Positions 7,695 to 17,300 of a DNA stretch of 64,000 nucleotides are shown here, one piece after another (the stretch's first letter is position 1; every line of letters starts with the position of its first letter). The position numbers and the translations under genes are program-made. Source of the stretch: Ereboglobus sp. (GTDB lineage: Bacteria; Verrucomicrobiota; Verrucomicrobiia; Opitutales; Opitutaceae); assembly GCA_029974595.1 (NCBI GenBank), contig JARKRC010000007.1, positions 1 to 64,000 on the forward strand, written 5' to 3'. The notes below the pieces were generated by a model. It did not search any database. It saw only the letters and a list, made by a program, of their open reading frames with translations, and was not told where the DNA came from.

Positions 7695-8119
7695 CAAGCC
7701 AGTGTGATCTAACAATTTAGGACTTTGCTGTCGTCCAGCTTTCACTCTCTGTTTCACACTTCCGGTTGTCAACACCAGAAATCATGCACAGCGGAGGAAG
7801 ATCAGAAACGACGTGGCAAAGAACTAAATCCCCGGCCGGTTTTGGCATAAGGGAGGGGCGGTATTACGCGCGGCCAAGTTTCGCTGGCAAGACGAAATTG
7901 TGCCCGCCCGAAACAAATTTATTCCAGATCGTCCGCCAGCCGCCATGCCGAGCAAGTCCACCAGCCATGTTGGCTTTAGTCCCATTCCATGTCCACCTGC
8001 CAGGATCAGTCAAAATTTTTGAAATAACATGCCGCATCAAATGCAAATGTTATATAACTTAAAAATATCTCGACGTCACAATGAATTATATAGTATAAAT
8101 TTTGACTAAATATCGTCAC
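7695..8119. other. AT-rich intergenic region before the rhamnosidase gene
   Basis: About 425 bases without a supportable gene. The last 90 bases (8030-8119) are markedly AT-rich with several TATA-like motifs, the expected place for the rhamnosidase promoter. A 60-codon minus frame at 7864-8046 has an unusual Gly/Trp-rich composition but no family I recognise, and I did not call it. Confidence 0.5.
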
Positions 8120-10861
8120 ATGAGAAAAATGCTTTTCCCCCTGCTCTCCCTTGCTTTCGGCCTTTTTGTCTTTGGAAAGATCGAGGCAAAACCGGCGTGT
8201 GGTATCAAGCCGGTCAATTTGAGGGTCGAATATCGTGTCGAACCCGAGGGACTCGACGAAAGGAGACCGCGATTCAGCTGGGCATTTGAAGCCACCAATC
8301 CTGACAGCTTCGGACAAAGGCAGGGTGCTTATCATCTGGTTGTCAAAAATGAGGAGCGTGTTGTCTGGAATTCCGGCTGGATTGCTTCGAATCAGATGCA
8401 ACTGATCGAGTATCAAGGAAAACCGCTGGAATCCGATCGGCGTTATACATGGACGCTGACGGTGAGAGATGAAAATGGCATCGAATCGATCCCCGTGCAA
8501 GGCGTCTGGACGACAGGTTTGTTCGAGCAATCGGAATGGAACGCAAAATGGATCGGTTCCGATGAGGTCTTTGACTACAAAATCGGAATAAAAAAAGGCG
8601 ATTGCAACATCGCCGATCCCTGGCTGCGGAAGACCTTTATATTAAAGGCGGCACCGGAGCGCGCAGTGATGTTTCTCGCGTCGGTGGGTTATCATGAATT
8701 GTATGTCAATGGGAGGCAAGTCGACGGACGCCATGTGCTTTCTCCGGCTGCGACCGATCATACAAAGCGGGCAAGATATATTGCCTACGATATCGCCGGA
8801 GCGTTGCAGCCGGGTAAAAATGCAATCGTCATCTGGCTCGGCGCATCGTGGTCGATTTTTCCCGGCTATGTCACGGAAGACCGTCCGCGCACCCCGATTG
8901 TTTGCGCGCAGGCGGATATTTATGAGAAACGGGACGATTCCTCACCCGCCATGCGCCTCCAGACGGATGAGACGTGGAAAACGCATCCAAGCCCGAACAG
9001 GCTTCTCGGCACTTGGGATTTTCGCAACATGGGAGGCGAGATTTATGACGGGACACGAGAGCAGGAAATGGATGCTGTTCTCTCAGAGGTTTCATATGAT
9101 GACACGGGCTGGAAAAATGCCACCGTGTACAAACCAAAGCTTCGGTTGACGGCGCAACGGGTTGAGAAAAACCGCCGCTTTGACGAAATCCGCCCGGTCG
9201 CAATCGAGGATCGTGGAAACGGTGTGTGGCGCGTTGACATGGGGGTCAATTTCGCCGGATGGACTGAAATCAAGGTCTCGGGAGAGCCCGGCGCGCGCAT
9301 TGATTTTCTCCTTTCCGAGCGCGAGAAGGATGAAATGACCTTTCGCAACCGGAGCGCATATATAATCGGCCCGGAGGGGAAAGGAGTTTTCCGCAACCGC
9401 TTTAATTATGGCTCGGGTCGCTGGATCACGATTCGCGGGCTCAAGGAGAAGCCCGCCCTTGATGACATTCGCGGATGGAATCTGCGCACGGATGTTGGAC
9501 GCGCTGCGACATTCGAATGCTCCGATCCGTTGCAAAATTGGATATATGATCGCACTTGCTGGACGTTTGAAAATCTCTCGCTCGGAGGCATGGTCGTGGA
9601 TTGTCCGCAACGCGAGCGGATGGGATATGGTGACACCGGTCACGGACCTGCGGAAGCGGCCATATTTAATTATCGCATGGCCGCGTTTTATACAAAGTGG
9701 CTTGAGGATTGGCGCGACGTGCAAGGAACCGAGCCGATGGTTGGCAATATGAACAATCCGGACGTCGCCCGGAAAGCACAGACCAGCGGACGTTTGCTCG
9801 GCGGCGGTATCCTGCCGCACACGGCTCCGACTTATTGGGGCGGCGGCGGCCCCAGTTGGGGCGGCACCTGCGTTGTTCTCCCGTGGTATCTTTACGAGCA
9901 TGAGGGAGACCGGCGCGTCCTGGAGGATAATTTCGAGATGATAAAAAAATGGCTCGCGTTTCTCGATACCCATGTCGAGGACAACGTGCTCAGGCGATTT
10001 GGCGGCAAATGGGATTTTCTCGGCGACTGGCTTTGGCCAAATGCAACCGCCGAGGGCATGAACAACGACAGCCCGCAGACGTTATGCCTCAATAATTGCT
10101 ATCGTGTGTATAATCTCAAAATAGCGGCGAAGATTGCCCGCGTGCTCGGAAATACATCAGAAGCCGAAACGTGGGAAACCCAAGCCCGTAATTCGAGCCG
10201 CGCCATTCATGAAAGATTCTATAATGCCGCCGACGGCAGCTACGCCGACGGCTCAATGGTGTGCATGGCCGGCGCCTTGCTCGGAGATGTCATGCCGCCG
10301 GAATTGCAGGGCAAGGTGATGCAGCGGTTGGAGCGCGAAATCCTGATCGTGCGCAAAGGCCACATACACGTTGGAATCTCCGGCGGCTCGATGCTTTTCA
10401 AGGTGCTGCGCGAGGCGGAACGGCACGACCTGATCTATTCCATGACCTCAAAAACGGATTATCCGGGCTGGGGCTATATGCGGGAAAACGGCGCGACCAC
10501 ACTTTGGGAAATGTGGGAAAAAGACCTGCCGGGCCATTCGCTCTTGCACAGCTCTTATTTGTATCCCGGTGCCTGGTATATCGACGGTGTCACGGGTATC
10601 AAACGCGACACGGCGCATCCGGGTTTCCAACATTTTATAATCCGTCCGCCCCACCCCGGCGACACGGGGCTGACATGGGCGAAGGCAACCTTCGACTCTC
10701 CCTGTGGAGTGATTCGATCCGCGTGGGAAATCGGCAAAGATGGGAAAATGCAACTGCGCGTGACTGTTCCGCCAAATACCAGCGCGACTGTTTTTGTGCC
10801 TGATAATGCCAAACAATATAAAGTCGTGGAAGCAGGTCCCGGAAATCATATATTCAAATAA
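8120..10861 (+). CDS. Exported alpha-L-rhamnosidase, GH78
   Basis: Releases terminal alpha-L-rhamnose from plant polysaccharides or glycosides, probably in the periplasm. A signal peptide (FPLLSLAFGLFVFGKIEA) follows the ATG at 8120; an in-frame TTG at 8102 is possible. The N-terminal Bac_rhamnosid_N segment reads PVNLRVEYRVEP and RRPRFSW. The (alpha/alpha)6 catalytic domain contains DCPQRERMGYGDTGHG near residue 493 and GATTLWEMWE near 790, both GH78 hallmarks, and a beta-sandwich C domain follows. The 913-residue length is typical. It stands alone, is preceded by AT-rich DNA and ends at a strong hairpin. Confidence 0.92.
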   Translation: MRKMLFPLLSLAFGLFVFGKIEAKPACGIKPVNLRVEYRVEPEGLDERRPRFSWAFEATNPDSFGQRQGAYHLVVKNEERVVWNSGWIASNQMQLIEYQGKPLESDRRYTWTLTVRDENGIESIPVQGVWTTGLFEQSEWNAKWIGSDEVFDYKIGIKKGDCNIADPWLRKTFILKAAPERAVMFLASVGYHELYVNGRQVDGRHVLSPAATDHTKRARYIAYDIAGALQPGKNAIVIWLGASWSIFPGYVTEDRPRTPIVCAQADIYEKRDDSSPAMRLQTDETWKTHPSPNRLLGTWDFRNMGGEIYDGTREQEMDAVLSEVSYDDTGWKNATVYKPKLRLTAQRVEKNRRFDEIRPVAIEDRGNGVWRVDMGVNFAGWTEIKVSGEPGARIDFLLSEREKDEMTFRNRSAYIIGPEGKGVFRNRFNYGSGRWITIRGLKEKPALDDIRGWNLRTDVGRAATFECSDPLQNWIYDRTCWTFENLSLGGMVVDCPQRERMGYGDTGHGPAEAAIFNYRMAAFYTKWLEDWRDVQGTEPMVGNMNNPDVARKAQTSGRLLGGGILPHTAPTYWGGGGPSWGGTCVVLPWYLYEHEGDRRVLEDNFEMIKKWLAFLDTHVEDNVLRRFGGKWDFLGDWLWPNATAEGMNNDSPQTLCLNNCYRVYNLKIAAKIARVLGNTSEAETWETQARNSSRAIHERFYNAADGSYADGSMVCMAGALLGDVMPPELQGKVMQRLEREILIVRKGHIHVGISGGSMLFKVLREAERHDLIYSMTSKTDYPGWGYMRENGATTLWEMWEKDLPGHSLLHSSYLYPGAWYIDGVTGIKRDTAHPGFQHFIIRPPHPGDTGLTWAKATFDSPCGVIRSAWEIGKDGKMQLRVTVPPNTSATVFVPDNAKQYKVVEAGPGNHIFK

Positions 10862-10891
10862 AGAGCGGAGAGCTGAAGCTCTCCGCTCTTT
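10862..10891. terminator. Bidirectional hairpin terminator
   Basis: Directly after the rhamnosidase stop: a perfect 12-bp stem (10862-10873 with 10878-10889), a TGAA loop, and A/T extensions on both sides. It separates convergent genes and could stop transcription from either. Confidence 0.85.
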
Positions 10892-10924
10892 AACCCAATT
10901 TATAGAATCCGGCCTGATTGCAGC

Positions 10925-11779
10925 TTATTTTCCGAGCAATTTGGCAAGCTGTTCTTCAAGGTCGTTGCCGCGCAGATTGGTGGCGACAATTTTTCCATCC
11001 GTGCCCACAAGATAAGTGCTGGGAATCGATTCGATGCCGTATTTTTCCGCGAGCGAAGCCTCAGGCTTGTCGGCATCATAATACTGGGGCCAGGTCATTT
11101 TGTTTTTCTCAATGTATTTGAGAAGCGCATCCTTTTGACGGTCGAGACTGATGCCGATCACCTCGAAGCCCTTGTCATGATATTTTTGATACGCGGCGAT
11201 CACATGCGGGATTTCCGCAACGCACGGCGGGCACCATGTCGCCCAGAAGTCGATGAGCACCACTTTGCCTTTGTATTGTGAGAGGGAAAGCGGTTTGCCG
11301 GTGACATCCGTCACAGAAAAATCGGGAAACGCTTTGCCCGGCTGGAGCGCCGCCCGCGTTTTTTGCATCTCACGGATTTGGGCAAGCTGCTTGAGCATCT
11401 CGTCCACATGCGCGGCGGCCTGTGTCGCCGGGTAATCGGTCTTGATGCGCTGCACCAGCGCCTCGGCCTTTTCGTAGTCGTTCAGCACCTCGGCATAAAA
11501 TCCGGATTTCATCACGAGCACCTGGGCAAGATCTTCCTGCGGCGCTTTTGGATTGTCGGCGATGATTTTGTCGAACCCGGCGAGTTCGGCGGCGTAGTCG
11601 GACTCCGTTGGCCGCGCCGTCGTAGTTTGCAGCTTTTGCTGGATTTTTGTCACGAGCAACCGCACGGATGTTTTCACGTCGCCCGGTGTCGAATCCGGGG
11701 CGGACTGCGCGGCGGCGGATGGAGCGAACGCGATTGCGAGTGCTGTGACAATGAGGGTTATCCAATGCTTTATTTTCAT
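10925..11779 (-). CDS. TlpA-type thiol-disulfide oxidoreductase, exported (copy 1)
   Basis: Exported thioredoxin-fold protein of 284 residues. It has a signal peptide (ALAIAFAPSAAAQ), a helical region of about 110 residues probably involved in partner binding, and an AhpC/TSA-Redoxin domain with the active site DFWATWCPPCVAE. The cis-Pro loop reads GIESIPSTYLVG. Likely a periplasmic disulfide reductase, for example for cytochrome c maturation or envelope proteins; the substrate is unknown. It lies immediately downstream of a paralogue with the same architecture, suggesting tandem duplication. Confidence 0.88.
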   Translation of the reverse strand: MKIKHWITLIVTALAIAFAPSAAAQSAPDSTPGDVKTSVRLLVTKIQQKLQTTTARPTESDYAAELAGFDKIIADNPKAPQEDLAQVLVMKSGFYAEVLNDYEKAEALVQRIKTDYPATQAAAHVDEMLKQLAQIREMQKTRAALQPGKAFPDFSVTDVTGKPLSLSQYKGKVVLIDFWATWCPPCVAEIPHVIAAYQKYHDKGFEVIGISLDRQKDALLKYIEKNKMTWPQYYDADKPEASLAEKYGIESIPSTYLVGTDGKIVATNLRGNDLEEQLAKLLGK

Positions 11780-11883
11780 GATGATTGAAGGGTATTAGTG
11801 TCAGAGTGAGGCAGTTTGTTCAATATGCCTCTCGTAAAATGCATACAAAAACCGCAAGTCCCCTCGCACCGGGACGGTGCCGG

Positions 11884-12768
11884 TCATTTGCGGAGTAATT
11901 TCTCGATTTGTTTGTCGAGTTCGTCTCCTCGGAGATTTTTCGCAACAATCCGCCCTTCTGCATCGAGCAGGAATGTCGTCGGAATCGACAAGACGCCATA
12001 TTTGGCAACCAGCGCGCCATCCCACGATTTTTCGTCGCACACCTGTCGCCACACCATGGCGTTCTTCCTGATGTAGTCGCGCAGCGGCGGCAGCGATTTG
12101 TCGAGGCTGATTCCGATGACCTCAAAGCCTTTGTCCTGATATTTTTGATATGCGGCGATCACGTGCGGCATTTCTTCGCGGCAGGGCGGGCACCATGTCG
12201 CCCAAAAATCGACCAGCACGATTTTGCCGCGATATTGCTCGAGCGAAAGCGGGTTGCCGTCGATGTCCTGCGCTGAAAATGCCGGGAATGTCACGCCCGG
12301 TATCAGGGAATCACGCGCGGCCATGCGCACTTTGCGCGCCTCGGCCCTGGCGATATATTCGTCCGCCTTGGCCGCGTGGATCGTTGTCGGGAAATCGGTC
12401 TTTATCTGACGGAAAATCGCGATCGCGGCGTCCGGATTGTCCAGGTAACTTTGATAAACGCGGGCTTTGCTCACGAGGACTTCGGCGGCGTCATCGGGCT
12501 GCCCGGCCTTGTGCTTCGCGACAATCGCATCGAGCGCCGCGATCTCGTCCTTGAGCAAAGCCTCGGTGGCTTCGTCAACGGGTTCGAGTTTGGCCCGCAT
12601 GCGATCCATCACGGCCTTCAACTCGGTCTGCACCGGAGTCAGTCCGGCGGCTTTCGACTGCGCGGGCGGGTTGCAATCAGAACAGCATAGCGTGCGCGAT
12701 ACGAATATGGCGGCAAGCGGAGCGGCAATTGCGATGATGAGCCAGACAAACGGAGCTTTTGCTTTCAT
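11884..12768 (-). CDS. TlpA-type thiol-disulfide oxidoreductase (copy 2)
   Basis: Paralogue of the neighbouring TlpA protein, 294 residues. The N-terminal hydrophobic segment (LIIAIAAPLAAIFVS) is followed by CCSDC, so it may be an anchored rather than cleaved protein; the extra cysteines could be redox-active. The same helical spacer precedes a thioredoxin domain with DFWATWCPPCREE and the cis-Pro loop GVLSIPTTFLLD. Long identical stretches with copy 1 (for example HVIAAYQKY and DKGFEVIGISLD) point to recent duplication. The 104-base gap to copy 1 holds a weak GCACCG hairpin. Confidence 0.88.
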   Translation of the reverse strand: MKAKAPFVWLIIAIAAPLAAIFVSRTLCCSDCNPPAQSKAAGLTPVQTELKAVMDRMRAKLEPVDEATEALLKDEIAALDAIVAKHKAGQPDDAAEVLVSKARVYQSYLDNPDAAIAIFRQIKTDFPTTIHAAKADEYIARAEARKVRMAARDSLIPGVTFPAFSAQDIDGNPLSLEQYRGKIVLVDFWATWCPPCREEMPHVIAAYQKYQDKGFEVIGISLDKSLPPLRDYIRKNAMVWRQVCDEKSWDGALVAKYGVLSIPTTFLLDAEGRIVAKNLRGDELDKQIEKLLRK

Positions 12769-12847
12769 GGAAAAGGCGGATTACGACGAGGACGAATTTG
12801 TTGACGTGAATGTGATTGTCCGAATGCAACAGAAACGTGCCGGCATG

Positions 12848-13819
12848 TCAGTCGCGCATTAGCGCCTCGATTTTGTTTTTCGATTTTATGACATCGTCCG
12901 CCGAGGCGCGCGGGCTGAGTTCAAGCACGAGCAAGTGCCGGGGCCGCCAAAAGCGTTTCACCATTTCGAAATCGATCTCGCCCGAGTCGATGGGCTGGTG
13001 ATCGCGGCCTCCGGCAGTCGTGTCGTGCAAATGAAAACCGATGAGCCGCTCCGCGTTTTTTTCCAGATGCTCGTGATGCGAGATCAAGCCGAGTTGCTCC
13101 TTCAGGTGGGCGTGCCCCGTGTCGTGCCAATAGCCTGCGGTGTTGGGTTTAGCGATTCCGAAAAACAGCTCTGCGAACTGGTCGTCGAGCGGCAACTCGT
13201 CGGGCCGCTCGCGATTTTCGAAGCCGAGCGCGATGTCGCGATCAAGCGCGTATGCGCGGATTTCCTCAATGCTCGCCCGCGTTTGTTCCCAATACAGTGC
13301 CATGCGCGCGCGGATTTTTTCGAGTGTTTTTTCGCGAAGCGCGGCAAACCTCGGCTCGTCTGCAAAACGCCCTCGCGCGTCCCTGGCGTTGTAATGCGCG
13401 CCTGCGCGGTCGAGCAGTGTTTCCGCCGGATTGCGCCAGCGAAACCGCACGCTACCGAGGTGCATGACGAGCGCCCGCGCGCCGGCCTGCGCCGCGAAAT
13501 CCAGCGAGCGCCGCGTTTGTCGCAGCCATTGGTCGTGATGCGTCGGATCGGTTGAGGATGGCTCGTAGGCATTCGGCGCAGGTTCCATGAAGCCGGTCGG
13601 CAGCGGGCAAAAATTGTGCGTCGAGCAGACCTTTATTACACCCTCCTCAATCGCCCGCAAAATCCCCGGCACGAGCGTGACGCGGATGCCGTGGCTCAAT
13701 TCCACATGGGAAAAACCCAAACCCGCGATTTCGCGAAGCATCGCATGGCCATCCGTGTGCCGGTGCGAACACCAGCATGTGGAAAGGGCGAGCGTTGGAA
13801 ATCTGCCGGAGGCATCCAT
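12848..13819 (-). CDS. Sugar phosphate isomerase/epimerase-like TIM-barrel protein
   Basis: AP-endonuclease-2/xylose-isomerase-like TIM barrel, 323 residues, cytosolic. Typical segments are HVELSHGIRV near the first strands, ALVMHLGSVRF, GFENRERPDELPL, the metal-site candidate GYWHDTGHAHLKE and GFHLHDTTAGGRDHQPIDSGEIDF near the C-terminus. Such proteins usually isomerise sugars, inositols or related metabolites using divalent metal, but the substrate cannot be read from the sequence. No neighbour points to a pathway. Confidence 0.8.
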   Translation of the reverse strand: MDASGRFPTLALSTCWCSHRHTDGHAMLREIAGLGFSHVELSHGIRVTLVPGILRAIEEGVIKVCSTHNFCPLPTGFMEPAPNAYEPSSTDPTHHDQWLRQTRRSLDFAAQAGARALVMHLGSVRFRWRNPAETLLDRAGAHYNARDARGRFADEPRFAALREKTLEKIRARMALYWEQTRASIEEIRAYALDRDIALGFENRERPDELPLDDQFAELFFGIAKPNTAGYWHDTGHAHLKEQLGLISHHEHLEKNAERLIGFHLHDTTAGGRDHQPIDSGEIDFEMVKRFWRPRHLLVLELSPRASADDVIKSKNKIEALMRD

Positions 13820-13860
13820 CTGCCGCTAAAAAGCCTGCCCGGCTCCGCTCCCGCAAACAG

Positions 13861-13898
13861 AAAAACCGCCTGCGACTGTCGAAGTCACGAGGCGGTTT
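13861..13898 (-). terminator. Intrinsic terminator of rpsU
   Basis: Arms 13863-13871 and 13890-13898 form a 9-bp stem (AAACCGCCT/AGGCGGTTT). On the minus strand it ends in a TTTTT run, 40-70 bases after the rpsU stop. Confidence 0.8.
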
Positions 13899-13935
13899 GA
13901 AATTGAAGCGCGATTGTGCGCGCGGATGCTGCGGC

Positions 13936-14133
13936 TCAGTCCGCGTAACGGCGGCGGAGCATGGCGGTGAAGGCCATGACCTTTTCCTTGCGACGGCGTT
14001 TATCGCAGGGCTTTTCGTAGTAACGCTTTGCGCGGACACCACGGATGATGTTTTCGCGCTCGAGCTTCTTCTTCATGCGGCGGAGCGCACGATCAACGGG
14101 CTCGTTTTTGCGGATTTTGATTTCGATGGACAT
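13936..14133 (-). CDS. rpsU: 30S ribosomal protein S21
   Basis: Small basic ribosomal protein of the 30S subunit involved in initiation. The 65 residues match S21: IKIRKNEPVDRALRRMKKKLERE followed by the basic KRYYEKP region and a basic C-terminus. Length and lysine/arginine content are typical. It is transcribed divergently from dnaE and followed by its own terminator. Confidence 0.95.
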   Translation of the reverse strand: MSIEIKIRKNEPVDRALRRMKKKLERENIIRGVRAKRYYEKPCDKRRRKEKVMAFTAMLRRRYAD

Positions 14134-14368
14134 GTGTGTTTCTTAACGGATTAGTCGGAAAAAGGTTGGAACTACGCAGGAGAACCTCGACCGCGTCAAA
14201 CGAAAATTTGCCCGGATAATGCTCATTTTATGAAGGAACGAAAAATGGCTCGCGCGAATGCAAACAGCCGCCGCGTTGATTTTGTCTGTTGAAAAAGCCG
14301 GCTCGCTGCGTTGCCCTTTCCTTTCAAAAAAACGTCCATTCAAACACCCATTTTTTCACATTTCCATC

Positions 14369-17300
14369 GTGTCCATTCCCACTGTCACCAACGTCACTCC
14401 CGGTCCGCAAAAGGACTTTGTCCATCTCCATGTCCACACCGACCGCTCGCTCCTCGATGGTTGCTGCCGCGTTGACAAACTCATCGAGCACGCCGCCGCC
14501 CTCGGCATGACGTCCCTCGCCATCACCGACCACGGAAACCTCTTCGGCGCCATCGATTTTTACAACGAAGCCAAAAAGAAAAACATCAAGCCCATCATCG
14601 GTTGCGAAATCTACCTCGCCGCCGGCTCCCGCCTCGACAAGCAGGGCCGCGCCGAGGATGGCAAGAGTTACTACCATCTGGGCCTCATCGCGAAAAATCT
14701 CACCGGCTACCAGAATCTTCTCAAACTCGTTTCCGACTCCCACCTTCAGGGTTTTTATTACAAGCCCCGCGCCGACTGGGAAACGCTCGCGAAATACTCG
14801 GAGGGTCTCATCGCCTTTTCCGGCTGTCTCGCCGCGATCATACCGCAGATGCTCCTCAACGACCGAGAAGACGACGCCCGCGCCGCCTGCGCCCGCTTCA
14901 TCGACATTTTCGGCAAGGAAAACTTCGTCATCGAAATCCAGGATCACGGCATTCCCGAGCAGCGAAAAATCATCCCCGGACTCCTCAGGCTCGGCGAGGA
15001 GTTCGGCCTCCGCGTGATCGCCTCCAACGACGTCCACTACATCAAAAACACCGATGCCGATCCGCACGACGCCATGCTCTGCATCCAGACCGGCTCCAAG
15101 CTCGACGAGTCCGACCGGATGCGTTTCGAGACGAAAGAGTTTTATCTCAAATCTCACGACGAAATGGCGCGCCTTTTCGCCGAGGTTCCAGAGTCCATCA
15201 CCAACACCCGCGCCATCGCCGAGATGTGCGATCTCAAAATCCCCTTCCCCAAGGGCTCCGAGCGCTATCCGAAATATCCGCTCCCGCCCGAGCTGAAATC
15301 GAAATACGACTCCGTCACCTACCTCCACAAACTTTGCTGCGACGGCTTGAAAAAACGCTACGGCATCGATCACGACACCGTGGCCGCCCGCCCCCGCGTC
15401 GCCGCGCTTCTCGAAAAACTCGCCACCGCTCTCGTCGCGGGCCAGAAAGCCGTCGCCGAACGCGGCATCACCATCGACAAACTCTCCCCCGAGGAAAAAC
15501 CCCAGCCGCCTGACTACGCCGGTCTCGCACCCGACGAGCTTCTCGTCGTGCGCGCCCACTACGAACTCGCGATCATCGTCCTCACCACTTACATCGACTA
15601 TTTCCTCGTTGTCTGGGACTTCATCGCCTGGGCCAAGGATCACAACATCCCCGTTGGCCCGGGGCGCGGCTCCGGCGCAGGCTCCCTTGTCGCCTATCTT
15701 CTCGGCATCACCAACATCGATCCCATCCAATTCGGCCTCCTCTTCGAGCGCTTCCTGAATCCCGAGCGTGTTTCCGCTCCCGACTTCGATATCGATTTCT
15801 GCATGCGCCGCCGCGGCGAAGTCATCGACTACGTCCGCAAAAAATACGGTTTCGACTGCGTCGCCAACATCATCACCTACGGCACCCTCGGCGCCAAAAT
15901 GGCCATTCGCGACATCGCCCGCGTCAACAACCTCTCCTTCGCCGACTCCGACCGCATCGCGAAGATGATCCCCGACGAGCTCAACATCACGCTCGATGAC
16001 TCCATCGCCAAGTCCGCCGAGCTCCGTCTCGAAATCGACCGCAACCCTGGCACCAAACGCATCATCGACACCGCCCTCGTCGTCGAAGGCATGGTTCGCA
16101 ACACCGGCAAGCACGCCGCCGGCATCATCATCACGGACAAGCCCCTCGATGAGTTCGTCCCGCTCACCCTCCAGGAAGGCGACGTCACCGTGCAATACGA
16201 CATGAACGCCGTCGGCAAACTCGGCCTCCTCAAGATGGATTTTCTTGGACTGAAAACCCTCACCGTCATCTCCGACGCCGTCGAAAACATTCACCGCAGC
16301 ATCGACCCGCGTTTCGACATCGAGACGATCCCGCTCGACGATCCCGCCACCTACAAACTTCTCAATGCCGGCAAAACCGTCGCCATCTTTCAGCTCGAAT
16401 CCGAGGGCATGCAGAACGCCTCGCGTCAGGTCGGCATCTCCACGATCGACGATATCAACGCCATCTCTGCGCTCTACCGCCCGGGCCCGATGCAGTTCAT
16501 CCCCGATTATGCCCGCGGCAAGAAAGATCCTGCCGCCATCTCCTATCCGCACAAACTCCTCGAACCCGTCCTCAAGGAAACCTTCGGCATCATCGTCTAT
16601 CAGGAACAGGTCATGGAGTGCGCCCGTGTCATCGCCGGCTACTCCCTCGGCGGCGCCGACATGCTCCGCCGCGCCATGGGAAAAAAGGACCAGGCCGAGA
16701 TGGACCGCCAGCGCGACATCTTCGTCAAGGGTGCGAAGGAGACGAACAACATCGACGAAAAGAAAGCCAACGAGATCTTCGACTTGTTGAACAAGTTCGC
16801 ACAATACGGCTTCAACAAATCGCACTCCGCCGCCTACGCGATGGTCGCGTATCAAACCGCGTATCTCAAAGCCAACTACCCCGTGCAATTCATGGCCGCC
16901 GTGCTCACCGCCGAGCTGGGCAACGCGGAAAAAGTCTCGCACTTCATCGCCGAGGCCGAGGCGATGGGCATCACCGTCCTTGGCCCCGACATCAACGAAT
17001 CTGGCCCCAACTTCACTCCCGTGATCTCGAACGGATCGGGTGGCGCGGAGTCGAACTCCACTGGACGCATCCGCTTCGGCCTCGCCGGCATCAAGGGCGT
17101 GGGCGAACAAGCCGCCATCAAATCGCGCGACGAACGCGAAGCCAACGGCCCCTACACCAGTTTCGAAAATTATATTCTCCGCTCCGACCCTCGCGCCATC
17201 AACAAACGCGTGCTGGAAAACCTCGTCGCCACCGGAGCTTTCGACTTCGCCGATGAGGAGCGAGAAACACTCTACGAACGCATCGACCTCGCTCTCGGCG

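Noticed and set aside
7864-8046. 60-codon minus-strand frame near tRNA-Lys
   Set aside because: Gly/Trp-rich and unusual but too short, no ribosome-binding site or family support.
7620-8119. tRNA-Lys as an integration site with a mobile island
   Set aside because: No integrase, attachment repeat or other island gene is seen next to it.
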